A DNA stretch of 64,000 bases from Phocoena phocoena (lineage: Eukaryota; Chordata; Mammalia; Artiodactyla; Phocoenidae): NCBI RefSeq assembly GCF_963924675.1, contig NC_089228.1, forward strand, positions 90,612,894-90,676,893, given 5' to 3'. This document shows, in pieces, positions 35,396 to 47,715 of the stretch. Within the stretch, counting starts at the first letter, position 1, and every line of letters begins with the position of its first letter. Below the pieces are notes generated by a model, which saw nothing but the letters and a program-made list of their open reading frames with translations, did no database searches and was not told the DNA's origin. Made by a program: the position numbers and the translations under genes.

Positions 35396-36179
35396 AGTAG
35401 ATTAGGTCTAAGAATCCCTTGAAACCCTGTGTCCAGCCTAGTTTCAGGGGTTTTTTGCATTAGATGCCTTATGCCTTAGGTGGATTTTTCTTCTTTTTAG
35501 CCAACAATCGAGTTAGCTAAGAGGAGACAAGCAGGCATGGCGACTGAGTTGCACATCTCACACATAAGGAGCTAACATTCCTAATTTGTTGTGCAACTGT
35601 CTATTGGTATCTTACATAGATCTTGGCTATATCAGAAATATCCCAGTCTGTTGCAAGAAATCTAGTTATTTCCTTTGGCAGAGTTGGGGGAGAGACAACA
35701 TGGCATCGTGAGACAACCTGGCATGCCACTACAAACCACCTCCAAAGATCCAGGATGTATGGAAAGACTTTCAGTAGGAGGGCGTGATGGAGTGGTGGCT
35801 GGAATGCCTGCTCATATCATCTGGGAGCATGACCCTCAATTATCATGTGGTCAATGAAACACAGAGGTGGGTAAAGGGGTGGCAGAATTAGCCGTGTTTC
35901 CTGCTTTGTCATATTGAGAACCTGGTAATTTCACCCAAACTTTCCATTTTTCAACATGATGACTACCTTGTAAGCTTGATCTGAACAGGTCAAGGTATTA
36001 ATTTCCAAATGCCTGATTATTAATACATTGCGAAAGAAGTATGACGTACAGTGCCAGATTTCAATAAACCAAAGTACTTACTTCATTAAAGCAAACAAAT
36101 AATTGAAACTAGCCAGATACGTTTTAAAGAAAATCAGAGCACTAAGCAGGCCACGGGTTTGCAGTTTCATCCACATATT
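35396..36179. other. Unique sequence
   Basis: Nothing recognised. Confidence 0.35.
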
Positions 36180-36255
36180 CGGCCCTTTGAACATCAACTA
36201 CTTGTTAGCCATCATGTTAGGTCCTAAGAGGACAAACATGAATAAAATATAAACC
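36180..36255 (-). mobile_element. L2 or MIR fragment, antisense
   Basis: 'cctttgaacatcaactactt', 'catcatgttaggtcctaaga' and 'aaacatgaataaaat' resemble the antisense 3' end of L2. Confidence 0.4.
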
Positions 36256-39059
36256 CAAGTTTTGCCAATAGAGAACTACATATTGATTTTGGTTCAGTAG
36301 TAACTATTACTCACATAATATTGCATGGTCATAAATTTCAACAAACTGGGAACAGTATGTGAGCATACATTTTTAGCACAGGTGGAGCTAATTACAGAGG
36401 GTTATTTTGATGTGGCCAGCAACATTACCCGCCCTTTCTCTGATCAGCAAACTTCTGTACAAGATTCAACATACTTTCGCCTCCCACATATTGTTAGTTA
36501 TTAAGTCCAGCTGCTTCCTTCTCTGTAATACACTTAAAAATACCCTTCCTTTTTTAGGCTTCACCACCACATCCTTTTTCTAGGCCGCAGTGACCTTGTT
36601 CTATCAAACTGAAGCTGATAAAATAGTATTACAATGTGCAAAATTCCAGATTTTCTCCAATTCTGTAATTGTGAATGTGCGAAAAAGAAGAGTTTTGTTC
36701 TTTCATTTTGCTTTTAGTCAGTGAACCCTCACCCTTCTCACTTCGAATTCTGAAGAAAAGTATCACTTTTCAGGACGGTACAAACACAGCTTTTGCTCAC
36801 TGAAGCGCAATTTTCAAGTATTTGATTCTTTCTCAGATTACTGTACTCCTAGGTAAATTAAATGTCAGTGTGAGGGACAGCTTCACCCACTTCTGTGGCT
36901 GCCCTTATTCAATCCAAAGCAGTCCTCAGGAACAGCCAGCACAACAAAGTGTGCACGATGAGGCAGGCTTTCTATCACATGCCAAAGCCTTTCTATTAAG
37001 GTTGGTTTGCAGGCTTCGTCCCCCCTCCCCCCGGCCTGTGCCCTTTCCAACCAGAAATTCCACAGAGGAGCTAAAAATATTCAGTGGATTTCAGAAATAG
37101 GATTGAGTAAAATCCTACCTTCAGGTATTACATAAAAGGAACCACCCATTTTGGATGACACCACATGAAGCAAACAGCTCATTTAAATAAACAAAACAAT
37201 TACACAAGAAACGTGCCATATTTTCTTGGCCACCTAAAAATTAAAGAGAAAAGCAAAAGGACCAGAAACCTGGGGACCAGATGGGATGTAAGAAAAATGT
37301 AGGAAAGGGAAAGAGGAACGCTCTTCTCCCTACAATTCTCTCACAGGGCTTCCTTTCAGAGTGATCACCCCTTTCCTGCTGTCCTCCCCACCCCTGACCA
37401 CAAGATCAATTGCCCGTGAGGGGAGAACCCAGCCGGTTCTCCCTGAGATTCCAGGTAGTACACCTGCACATTCCAGCCAAACTGAAGTCTGAGCTCAGTT
37501 TGGACTTGTTAGCGCCGGAGCCAACGCCAGGATCCCTTTGTGTGGGCAGGAGCGCAAATCACCTCCAGGTGTGTGTGAGAGATTAGCCCGTCAATAGAGC
37601 ATAAATAGAGCCGCTCATCAACCCTCCCCACCTTCCTCCTTCAGCCCCAAGCTCCTGGGGTATGTATTAGGGAGAAAGGTAACATCATCTGCTAAGTTTT
37701 CCAGGTTCTTTTTGAAGAAAGTCTGCTTTTCAGTGGAACACGTTCTGCCTGGAGCAGGGTTCCTGGATCTGTCGTAGCCACAGGCAGCTGCAGAGACACA
37801 CATGCTGGGAAGACAGGGCTCCTCCATCAGAGAGGGACTCAGGCCCCCATGAGGCTGCAAGTCCTTCCCTGGTCACTCTCTAACCTGGTCTCCTTCATGG
37901 CTCATTACTTAGGACCAGAGAGTTTGAAACTAAGTGGATTAGAAATAGCCCCAATGAACCCTCAGTTGGAAACACTCTCAAGGAAAAAAAAAAATACTCA
38001 AGTAATAGGTACTTTTACATATTGCTACTTCCTGAAGCAATGTGAGGGAACATAAGAAAGTATCAGAAATTTCCTCACTGAAAGCCAAAGCACAGAAGAT
38101 CCAAATCTAGGATATTTTTTGAAAGAAAGAGCCTAATATTCTTTTATTCACCAGATCGTGGACCTATTACACACATATCTCTGCATAAATTTCAGAATAT
38201 TGGAGCATCTAAGACTCACCATAAAAAACCTAGAATGTTAAATCCTGAAGAGTCCTTAGGGTTTACCTATTTATTTAAAGAAGAACCTGAAGACTACATG
38301 AATGTATTTGCAGGATATTCTCTTCCTACAAACATGAGCTCTTGGAACTTTGGTTTGAAGAGAAATTCCAAGGTTTGGGAGGAAAGCAGTATGTTTTGAA
38401 ATTGACTTTGTTCAAAGCACTTATCGTAATTCAATGATCCATGAAGGAGAGCCGTATCTGGGAACAGAACCAAGTTCTCCCATCAAACAAACTGGAGATG
38501 CAATCCGGTCTGTTGACACTAAAGGAATATACCACTTTTTCCACTGTGAGAAAAATCTGACCATTTTTGAAGGAAAATTAGACTCTCAGGCAGCATGATC
38601 TAGTCAGAATAGACCCAGATTCTTACCAGCTGCTGCTTGTGTTATTGCCATCCCTGGGCCAATAAGAGAGCAGACTGCTGAATTTGAAATGCTCCGTCTC
38701 TGTCTCTGGACTGCTATTTTGGCCACTCTGAGGATAGATAGCTGATTTTGAAAATGCTTTACATCAAAACGAATCTCACATTAGCATGCACTTCATGTTC
38801 ATAACTATGTTACCCTAAGTAGATTTTTAATATTTTATTATAATTAGTATATGTAGCCTTGTGCCCCTCTCAAAACTAAACTTTTCTTTTATTAACCCCA
38901 GCTGTTACGGATTCTGCAACAAAAGGAACTCATCAGGGAAAGCAATAAACTAATCAACCAAGCAATATTTATTGCTTACTTGGACAGCTCTGGCAAGAGC
39001 TGCATAAAATCAGGCACTCTGGTATCTCCACCCTGGCCCCAGTAGTTACAAGGGTGGAC
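36256..39059. other. Repeat-poor unique stretch, no gene seen
   Basis: 2.8 kb without recognised transposons. A more GC-rich part at about 37330-37870 holds several CpGs ('gttagcgccggagccaacgc'), a 'caggtg' E-box at about 37566 and a TATA-like 'cataaatag' at about 37600. These could be a distal element or nothing. No coding frame is convincing. Confidence 0.4.
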
Positions 39060-39147
39060 AGCTGAGCTCTCTGAGGCCAGGTCCTGGGTCTTCCCAAGTG
39101 TTGGCACATTGCAACCACTCAGTGAATATTTATTTGATCAGTGAGCG
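39060..39147 (+). mobile_element. L2 LINE 3' end fragment
   Basis: 'gctctctgaggccaggtcct', 'gggtcttcccaagtgttggc' and 'cagtgaatatttatttgatc' match the sense L2 3' end. Confidence 0.5.
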
Positions 39148-42075
39148 AAAGACTTAAGATTTGGCTCTAAATTCTCCTCTATACTACCTTAGCAGGGGAC
39201 CAGTTGGAATAATGTATGAATCTCAAAGCCCACTTATTTCCCTCTAGCTCAAAACTTAGGTTAGAAACAAGTCTGAACATCCAACTGTGCGACACATTGC
39301 GTCCGCATTTGTTTGTCCATCTTAACCACGTGATGGGTGAAGGAAGATGAAATGGATTTTCTTTATTTCTGAAAGATTATACATCTCCCCTCATCAAAGA
39401 GACCCCACATTCGTCCTTGAAGCCTCGTTTTGGGATGTGATCCATATCAGAGATCCTCCACTTTCCACTGGCATGGTGTGAACATGGGTTAAGTGTAAGG
39501 CCCTTGAACTGTCTTACCCTAGTGTCCATTAAGTGGGTTATCAGGGAGTACAGCAGCCTCTGAAATTTTAAGTCCCTTGTCTTTTTTCTTCAATGAGAAC
39601 CCATAGCTTCCACTAGATTCTCACACACACAATATTAAAATCTACAGCCCTACAAGTTACAACGTATAGGACCAAGGCTAACTCTGCGCCTGAAAGACAG
39701 CTCGAACCTGTGAAAGAAAACCTAAGGTACTGTGTCCTGACACCTGTGCTTACTTCCTAGTTGGAAACATAAGACTAATTTACAAAAGCTAGTTTACAGA
39801 TATCACTTCTAAAAGGGAGTCTTCCCTTTACCAGAAAGAGTCACCCAGCTTCTCTTTACATTGTGATCTTTTATATCTGGAGTATGATCCAAATTATAAA
39901 AACACATTCCAGTACGCTTCTCAGGAAGCCATCTGATAAAGCCAATGTCTGTCTAGATCTTCGCCTGATACATACGATATACTCAATAATTGTTTGTTGA
40001 CTAAATAAATACGACAAAAAGGGCAGGAGGTGCATCTGCATTTCTATGGTTGCTTCCAACATGCATGGAAAGATGCGTGACGAATAAAGTTCTGGGATTC
40101 ATTTTCATGTTTTCTGCCAAGATCTGATACTGAAATACGGAGCTAATCCACTAAACCTCACAATTATAAATGGGAGTTGTTTGCATTATACATTACTGTC
40201 CCAAAGCAATGGTGCTGAGCGTCTTTCAGTAATTTATGGAATAAATATACATGAAGACAAAAAAATGAAAGATGAGGAAGGATCAATGATTGAAAAATAT
40301 CACTACTGCAGAGAGGGGCTTTGGAAGCCATCAGACGTATACCTGTTCTAAACAATTTCACTGTATTGTTTAAAAATATATAGAGTACGCTGGAACTACG
40401 TTTTTACCATGCCACTAACCCTGAGTCAAATTTTGAATGCCACAATATAGAAAGACACAGAAAACTTTGAGGGCCAACATAAAGCAAGCCATAAAGATGG
40501 TTCAATTTTTCAAAAACCCAAACATGAAGAATAAAGGTTATTGGTCCAGAAAATAAAAGTGAATGGGGGATTAATAACAAATCCTCAAGTATATCAATAT
40601 TCTCACTTAGAGATGGGCACAGACCTACTCTTCCCTCAATAACCAGAAAAGAATAGATGGACTAAACAGTGGCATGAAGAAATTAGATGAGACATAAACA
40701 AGGGTTATCAGACTATTAAGTATCTCACAAAGGAAACTGGGCAAGTTCCCTTTCTGAGGGCTTCAGAAAACAGACGAATTTTAGCAAGACTGAATTGGTG
40801 ATCTCGTCTCCTCCTCCAACCCAGTGGGTTTTTAATCTAATAGAAACAAATAAGGAATCAAATTCTGTCCAGTAAAAGAATTTCCTTTTTTGGCATCACT
40901 GCTGTATTCCTTTCGAAGATATGGCAATTGTTCAAAGAATTTAATACAAAAACAATCTGCTGGTCACTCAAAGAGCGATCCCATATGCATCAGCCACGCA
41001 AACCTGATTTCTTATTTCTAAAATGTGGCCCAAACAGCTTATCTAGTTTTCTGTGTGTATGATCATTGTGTTTCTGAGATTAGACGTTCACTGCAGCAAA
41101 AGGCAATTAACTGAATGATGAGTCTGTGCTAATGTGCGTGCCTGTGTGGACAGCAGAGATAACTTAACATGCATCTAATGTCACTAGTCATTCATTTATC
41201 ATCACTGCCATTTAATTTCAAAATACAATGATTTCTGAATCAATGGCAAAACACTTGAGAAAATAGTTTCTAACAATTTTATGAAAAAACAAGTTAATTG
41301 TACCTAAAACTATTTAACCGGTTAAACTTTATTCAGTATACTATAAGCCTTTTAATATACTTTGGTAACTTAAGGACCGCATTTTCAACGGTCTATTTAT
41401 GTAAAGTTTTAGTCTATTTGCCATTACAACCATGCCTTTTCTTTTTGCATTTTAAGCCAAGTAAGAACTTAAGAGAATTTAGTGTTTAAGGTCATTGTTA
41501 CAGAAGACGTTTAAACCAGCCTCATCATGCAAGTAAAACTACCTCACCTTTAAAGTCTCAAAAAAGGAGGCACACATATAACATGTGACAAGACTGCAGG
41601 CACTAAGGGACTGCGGAGTTTGATAATCACGTGACCCTGGCTGGCCTTTTTTTCTTAGATCTAAGGGAAGTTATTATGGTCCATATATCTTATAGATCAC
41701 AAGAGAGAGGTAGTGGGCAAGGTGTTAAAGTGCCTTTCCCCTTGGCTAGGGAGACCAGCCTTGGATATTTATTCTTTGTCCAGGCTCAGTGCCTCCCTTG
41801 GAATATTAAAATTATATGTTTTTCCAATTTGTGGACCAAGAAAGTGTCTGTCCTCCTTAACCCTAAAATAAATTTTTTAAAATGTTTTATTTACTTACCC
41901 ATTTTACGCACTATGACTATTCATTTTTTCACCTAGAGGAAGGGACTTTGGATTTGACAGAGCTGCATTTAACTATTGATCATCTAATAGAAGCCCAGCA
42001 CTGTCTTTCTGCAACCGATGAAGAAAATGCTTAAAGACAAACTAGTCTCATGGAGAGTTATATTAATTCCTACAT
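39148..42075. other. Repeat-poor unique stretch, no gene seen
   Basis: Apart from a possible MIR/L2 3' end near 39965-40010 ('atactcaataattgtttgtt'), nothing is recognised in 2.9 kb. The stretch around 41050-41240 looks like conserved non-coding DNA by texture only. Confidence 0.4.
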
Positions 42076-42490
42076 TTAAAAAAATAGTTCTAGCAGATTA
42101 CGTTTACCGAAAAAAATTGAGCAAATAGTACAGAGAGTTCCCATATATCCCCTCACACACAGCCCACCCCACACCCCCCTAAGTCTTCCCTATTATTAAC
42201 ACCGTGCATTATTGTGATACATTTGTTATAATTGATAAACCAACAGTAATGCATTATTATTAACTAAAATCCATAGTTTACATTAGGGTTCAATTTTTGT
42301 GTTATACATTCTATGCATTTTGACAAATGTACAACGTCATGTATCCACCGTTACTATACCACATGGAATAGTTTCACCGCCCCAGAAAATCCCCTGTACT
42401 TCTATTCATCCCTTACTCCCTCACCCCAAACTCCTGGCAGCCACTGATTTTTTTTCACTGTCTCCCTAGTTTGGCTAGTCCTGCCTTTTA
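42076..42490 (-). mobile_element. Old L1 (L1M) 3' UTR, antisense
   Basis: Read on the minus strand it gives the L1M 3' end: 'cagtggctgccaggagtttg', 'gtgaaactattccatgtgg', 'gtggatacatgacgttgtac', 'gtgaggggatatatgggaac' and 'tctctgtactatttgctcaa'. The 3' terminus is on the left, at about 42076. Confidence 0.68.
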
Positions 42491-42504
42491 ATTTTTTTCC
42501 TCAA

Positions 42505-42615
42505 CTCATTTTATTATTTTTCCATTTTTTAATTGAAATATAGTTGATTTACAATGTGATTAGTTTCAGCTGTACAACATAATGATTTGATATTTTTATA
42601 GATTACACTCATGCC
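42505..42615 (-). mobile_element. L1 3' end, antisense, short
   Basis: 'ttaattgaaatatagttgat', 'ttacaatgtgattagtttca' and 'gctgtacaacataatgattt' are the reverse complement of an artiodactyl L1 3' terminus. Severely 5'-truncated. Confidence 0.65.
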
Positions 42616-43276
42616 AGCCCTACATTTTGATCACTTGATTTTCCCATCCCCTTTATCCACTTCCCCTTGGTACCTTCATTTTCTTCCTTATTCCACTTAA
42701 ATTCCCTAGCCAAATATTATCACCACTTCCTTACATACACCCTTGACTCCCTTGCCCTCACTCACATCATCATACCCACTTGGCAAAACTACATTTTCTA
42801 CCTAGTCCATGTGGACACACTGACTGGTCTCAAAGTAAATTCATGATCATGAACTTCAAAGTGAGCATCTATGCAGCCAGGCAAGCATAGGTCCATTCAC
42901 GTGGTCACTCTCTCACTGGGTTATTTCAGACTATTTCCTCTTTCCCCAGTCTCCCAATAGGTCGTCTTCTATTCTTTCTATCAGACAATGGTGCTTCCTG
43001 CTTCATTAGAAATCACTGAAGAGATCAGAAGACCTTCTCCCACTAACCAGCTGATGTACGATCCTGCCGGTTTTGCAGGATGAACCACTGTCCTATCCAA
43101 ATTCCTCCTTTGTGCACTAGATCACATTCTTCTCACACATTCAGGGACATCCCTCCAGCTGTCCTCCCCTCTCTTTCACATCATTGATTTTTTTGCTCTC
43201 TTAGACTACTTTCACTGATGTACAAATCTGTTCTCACCTTAAAGGCAAACAAAACCTCTAAACCTCTTCACCACCT

Positions 43277-43575
43277 GGGATGGTTCATTTTATGTGTCAA
43301 TTTGGCTAGGCCACAGTACCCAGTCTAGATATTGCTATAAGGTATTTTAGATATGGTTAACATCTAAACTAGTAGGCTTTAAGTAAAGCAGATTACCCAC
43401 CATGATGTGGTGGGGGGCTCCCCTAATCTGTTTGAAAGTCTTAACAGAAAAGACTGAGGTCCCCTGAGAAAAAGAGAATTTTGCCTCCAGACTGCCTTCT
43501 GATTGGAGCTGCAACATCAACTCTTCCCTGGGTCTCCAGCTGCCAGCTTCTGTTTCTCTGGAGACCCCCATCTAC
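43277..43575. repeat. Unclassified ancient repeat inside L2
   Basis: 'ttcattttatgtgtcaattt', 'gattacccaccatgatgtgg', 'cctccagactgccttctgat', 'tcttccctgggtctccagc' and 'tctgtttctctggagacc' belong to a common old mammalian repeat that ends in a 'gtttctctggaga' phrase. The family name is not certain. Confidence 0.45.
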
Positions 43576-44733
43576 TATACTGTGCAGCTCCCTCGTGCTA
43601 CCATTCTACCACTCAATTTCTTTACTTCCTATTTACAACAAGACTTCCAGAAATGATTGTATGTTCTTGTTGGCTCCAAGCTTTTTCTTCCCGTTCTCCC
43701 TTCAACCTACGTCAATCAGGCTTTCATCCTCACCATTTCACTAAATTTTTCTCATCAAGTTTCCCCATAACCTCCTCACTGCTAAAGTAGTTGATCAATC
43801 TTTATCTTCCTTGAGGTATTTTATGCAGTCAATCTAACTCTCTTCCTGTTCCTTTTCTTTCCTTTGGCATCCAGGATCCCACACTCTCCTGAATTTACTC
43901 TTACCTTTTGGCCACCCCATTTTGGTCTCCTCTGATGGTTCTTTCTCCTTAACCTCTTAATGTTGCCCTTCCCTGGGGCTCAGTTCTTGTTCCTCTTCCC
44001 CACTCATTCCCACGGTGATATCACTCAGTCCCAGGACATTAAATGCTACCCTATACATCGATACGCTGGTGACTCCCAAATGGATATGTCCAGGTCAGAC
44101 TTCTCCAAACTCCAGAACCGTATGCCCAGCTACCTAATCAACACCTTTGCTTGGATATAACACATATCTCAAATCAAAACAAGTTCCAAAGAACACCCAG
44201 TCTCAGGGCCCACACTGAAAACCTGCTCCCCTTGCAGCCTTTCCCATCTCAATTGATGGCAGCTTTCTTCTTCCAGTTGCTCAGAAGAAATCCTTGAAGC
44301 AATCCTTGACAGTTCTTTCTCTCACGTTCCAACGTTTAATCTAGCAGGAGATCCTGCTGGCTCTGTCTTCAAAACATGGTCACTTCCTACCGCGTCCCCT
44401 GCTACCCTCCCCGCCCCCATCCCTGCCACCATCACTTCCCACCTGTGTTACTGCCTCCTGACTGGTCTCCCTAGCCCCATGCTGACTAATCTCAGCAGTC
44501 CTAGGGCCTTTTAACAAGTACGTAAGATCACATCCTCAAAACCCTGCAATGGTTCCTCACTTCACTGAAAGTGAAAGCCTGCCTGCATACAGTAGTCACA
44601 GGGCCCTGCACACCTGGCCCACCAAACCTCTCTAACGCCCTTCCCTACTCCCCTCCAGCTCACTCTCCATTCTAGCCACAGTGGCCTCCTTACATTAACC
44701 GCACATATCAGACATGCTGCCACCTTCGAGCCT

Positions 44734-45276
44734 ATATTTGTTTTCTCTCGTCACCATAACAAATCACCATAAACAGTGACCAAAAACACATCGATTTGTT
44801 ATATTACAGCTCTAGAGATCAGAAATCTGAAATGAGTCTCACTGGGCTCAAATCAAGGTGTCTACATGACTGTGTTCCCTTCCAGAGGCTCTAGAGGAAA
44901 ATTCCTTTTCTTACCTTTTCCAGTGTCTTGAGGCCACCCACATTTCTTGGCTCGTGGCCCCTTCATCTGTCTTCAAAGCCAGCAACATTATTCCTTTCTG
45001 TGCCTTTCCTCCACAGTCACAGCTTCCTCTGACTCTCTCTCCTTCTCCCTTCCTCTGATTTCCTCTTCCACCTCCCTCTTGCACTTTTAAGGACTCCTGT
45101 GATTGCATTGAGCCCACCTGGGTAATCCAGGATTATTTCTCTGCTTTAAGGTCATATGATTAGCAACCTTAATCCATCTGCCACCTTAATTCCCCTTTGC
45201 CACGCAACTTAACATGATCACAAGTTCTGCAGTTTAGGATGTGGGCTTCCTGGGGAGTGGTGTTCTGTCTATCGCA
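44734..45276 (-). mobile_element. MaLR-type LTR, antisense, inserted in L2
   Basis: About 543 bp, with antisense LTR landmarks 'agatcagaaatctgaaatga', 'ccagaggctctagaggaaaa', 'ggctcgtggccccttcatct', 'gcacttttaaggactcctg' and 'gttctgcagtttaggatg'. L2 text stops at 'gagcct' (44728-44733) and resumes at 'gggcct' (45277-45282). This is consistent with a short 5-6 bp TSD as LTR integration makes. Confidence 0.68.
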
Positions 45277-45454
45277 GGGCCTTGCTCTAACTCTGCCCTC
45301 TGCCCAGAATGTTTCTCGTCTTGGCTAATTCTCTCATCTTCTTCAGGCCTTCTGATCAAGTCTCATTTCTTCCACGAGGCCTGTTTTGACTATGCTACTT
45401 AATCCTTTGCTATGACCCCAGCTCCACCATCAGCACACCTTATTCCACTTTCAG

Positions 45455-45885
45455 TTTCCTAAGGAGCTGAATCTAAAGTAGAGGTTCCTGTGCATGCAAG
45501 TTAATGAGAGTGTTTTCAGGTGAAGCTTGTAGGGGACGAGAAAGAGGATAGGGCAAGAAAGAAACTGGGTGAAGGTGTGGTTTACTTGAAGGAGCGTGGC
45601 CTGAGTCCTTGGGAGGTCTAGTTTCAAGTGCACTTGGCAGCACAGAACTGTCCCATTAGGGCACACCGATATACCCATATCAGCCAACGATCGCCCGCAG
45701 GCCAGCCCCCAACCCTGAGGTAAGGGGATACTGAACCTCCTCGGCCTATCTGAGAAAGGCAGCTCCATTGGCTGCAAACAGTACTTTTGAGAAGAGCACG
45801 GCCAATGCTCAAAGCAGCAAAAGGGACGGATACACTGGCCCAGTGGGGGCATCTGGGCAGTGCACCTACTCCGCTTTATCCCACT
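45455..45885. repeat. Unclassified insertion of about 430 bp inside L2
   Basis: L2 text is interrupted between 'cttattccacttt' (45430-45452) and 'ctttatcccactct' (45874-45887), which look like an imperfect target duplication. The inserted part is GC-richer than its surroundings. A 133-codon minus-strand frame within it (45451-45852) shows no recognised domain. It could be an old LTR of the ERVL class. Confidence 0.4.
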
Positions 45886-46080
45886 CTACATTTTCCTTTT
45901 TACATAATAGTTATCACCATTACACACTGTGTTCATTAATTACACATTACATTTTAGTCTCTATTGTCTGTCTCTTTCCACTGGTACATAACTTCCATGG
46001 GGTCAAAGATCTTTGTTTTGCTCACGAATGTACTCCAGACCTCTAGAACAGAGCATAGTGCATACTAGGCACTGTCTAAT

Positions 46081-46544
46081 TAGATTTACCTTTGCTCATT
46101 GGGATCTAGCAATTTTACACGTTTTATCACATTCTCTTTCTCTTAATTCTACTTAAAAGAACTGGCTGCAGTGGTGTCTCCTTTTCCTGCATTTACAGAG
46201 CATTTGGGCTACGCTATGTCTAATGTCCCCACATGTATCCATGTCTGTCAGGAGACCAAGGTGCCAGCTGACCACACAGCTCAGTCTCACAGGATGAAGA
46301 TATCCTGGTGAGTTCACCAAGATCTAAGACTTGGGCCTATGCTCTTCAGACCCAGAAATAAAAATTTGTCAGGGTATTCAAAGTTTACTGACTCAGGGAT
46401 GCTAATTCAGACCAACAAAACTCATAAAAGGTATCACTATAGGCCCCCCAATGCTAACTTGTTAGCTTATAATAGGTGTACCTTCTCATGAATAAGGCCG
46501 GCATACTCCTCAGCCAGAAGATGTGCAAAGTCTGGTGAATATGT
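46081..46544. other. Unique sequence
   Basis: Nothing recognised. Confidence 0.35.
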
Positions 46545-47010
46545 TTGGCATATTAGTTAGAATTAGGTTTGGCTATAAGTAACCTCATATAAAGGCTACA
46601 CAAGGTCATTTCTCTCCCACATAAAAGGTTTCTCTCCCACATAAAAGGTATGCCATCACAAGACATGTATTTCAGGGCTGAACCTGAAGCTCTGCCCCAC
46701 GAAGTCCTCAGGGACCCCAGCTCTTTAACACGTCACTTCACTACTTCTAGGTGTGGCCTGCATCCTCCTGGTCTAAGAGGATGCTCTTCCATCCACATCC
46801 CAGACAGCAGGAGGGAGGAAGGGGAGGAAAAGAAAGGATACAAACAGCACGTACAGTTGATTTTAAGGGATGTGCCCACAAGTTGCCACATGAAAATGTC
46901 CACTGAACATCCTGGTGACCACAGCTTAGTCATACGGCCCTATGGGGTTGCAGGAGACACCGAGAACTGTCACCTTTGCTCTAGATGACCACGTGCACCA
47001 CAGAAAACAC
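46545..47010. repeat. Unclassified ancient interspersed repeat
   Basis: 'attaggtttggctataagta', 'tcatttctctcccacataaa', 'ctctgccccacgaagtcctc', 'gacagcaggagggaggaagg' and 'gtcatacggccctatgggg' recall a common mammalian LTR-like repeat. A 112-codon frame here (46650-46988) is a read-through of this repeat. Confidence 0.42.
46611..46650. repeat. Perfect 20-bp tandem duplication (last base differs)
   Basis: 'tctctcccacataaaaggtt' at 46611-46630 is followed directly by the same unit ending in 'a' (46631-46650). Confidence 0.9.
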
Positions 47011-47239
47011 TATTACTGTGGAGGAAAAGAGAATGAATGTTTAGGGACAATTAGCAGCTTCTTGTGAAATGTGTGTGTGATCATAGCAGAGCACTACAAA
47101 GTGGTGAGGACCCAGGTCTTTGTGGGAAGGATGAAACCCTCCTGCCCATGACTGATCCCACCCCTTTGATGCCCTAAACATCAACCTCACTGTCCCCTAA
47201 ACAGTGCTGGGTAAGCACAGCCCATGCTTATTTCCTTGT
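47011..47239. other. Unique spacer
   Basis: Nothing recognised. Confidence 0.3.
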
Positions 47240-47715
47240 CTCTCTTCTTTCTAGGTTCCTTGCAAATTCCACCCTCCTCAATTAATCTCTTTGTGAAACT
47301 GGATCCAGTACAAATGACTAGGTTTCAACAGAGGCCAGTTTCATGGGGGGCTACCAGGGCAGTCATAAGATCCGCACTCAGAAGGGTCCACGCGTGGCAT
47401 TTAATGCCCTGCGGTCATCATCTCAGAATTCTTAATAATGTTACCTCTGGCTTTTATGTTTTGTAAGCAGAGCCCAATGGGACAATAGAACATGACCCAG
47501 GGCTTGGAGCTTTGGCTCACAGGCAGTCCTTCCTCGTGCTGCCCCCAGCGAACAGACTCTCTGCCACCCACCCACTGCCTCCTGGTGCCTAGGGTCCCAC
47601 CTGATTTCTCCCTCCCTGCCTCTGCCCAGTGACCACTGCCATCCCCATTTCCTGGCACCCACGGCCCCTGCCCTGAGCTCAGCAGGGGCCTCTGCACGAT
47701 GGCCACACTTTTATA
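47240..47715. repeat. Possible ancient repeat, unclassified
   Basis: 'ggcatttaatgccctgcggt' and 'catctcagaattcttaataa' recall a dispersed mammalian repeat. The GC-rich remainder (47500-47700) is unassigned. Confidence 0.25.

Larger units (their letters stand above)
42650..46080 (+). mobile_element. Long L2 LINE, ORF2 region to 3' end, broken by insertions
   Basis: L2 text runs in sense order over 3.4 kb. Landmarks are 'caatcaggctttcatcctca' (43715), 'gatcccacactctcctgaat' (43875), 'ctggggctcagttcttg' (43973), 'gctggtgactcccaaatgg' (44065), 'ctgactggtctccctag' (44458), 'ccctgcaatggttcctcac' (44541) and the 3' end near 46070. L2 is a CR1-like LINE extinct in mammals, and no frame survives. Later insertions at about 43277-43575, 44734-45276 and 45455-45885 interrupt it. 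Confidence 0.7.

Noticed and set aside
46650..46988. 112-codon frame
   Set aside because: Reads through what looks like an ancient interspersed repeat, with no protein family resemblance.
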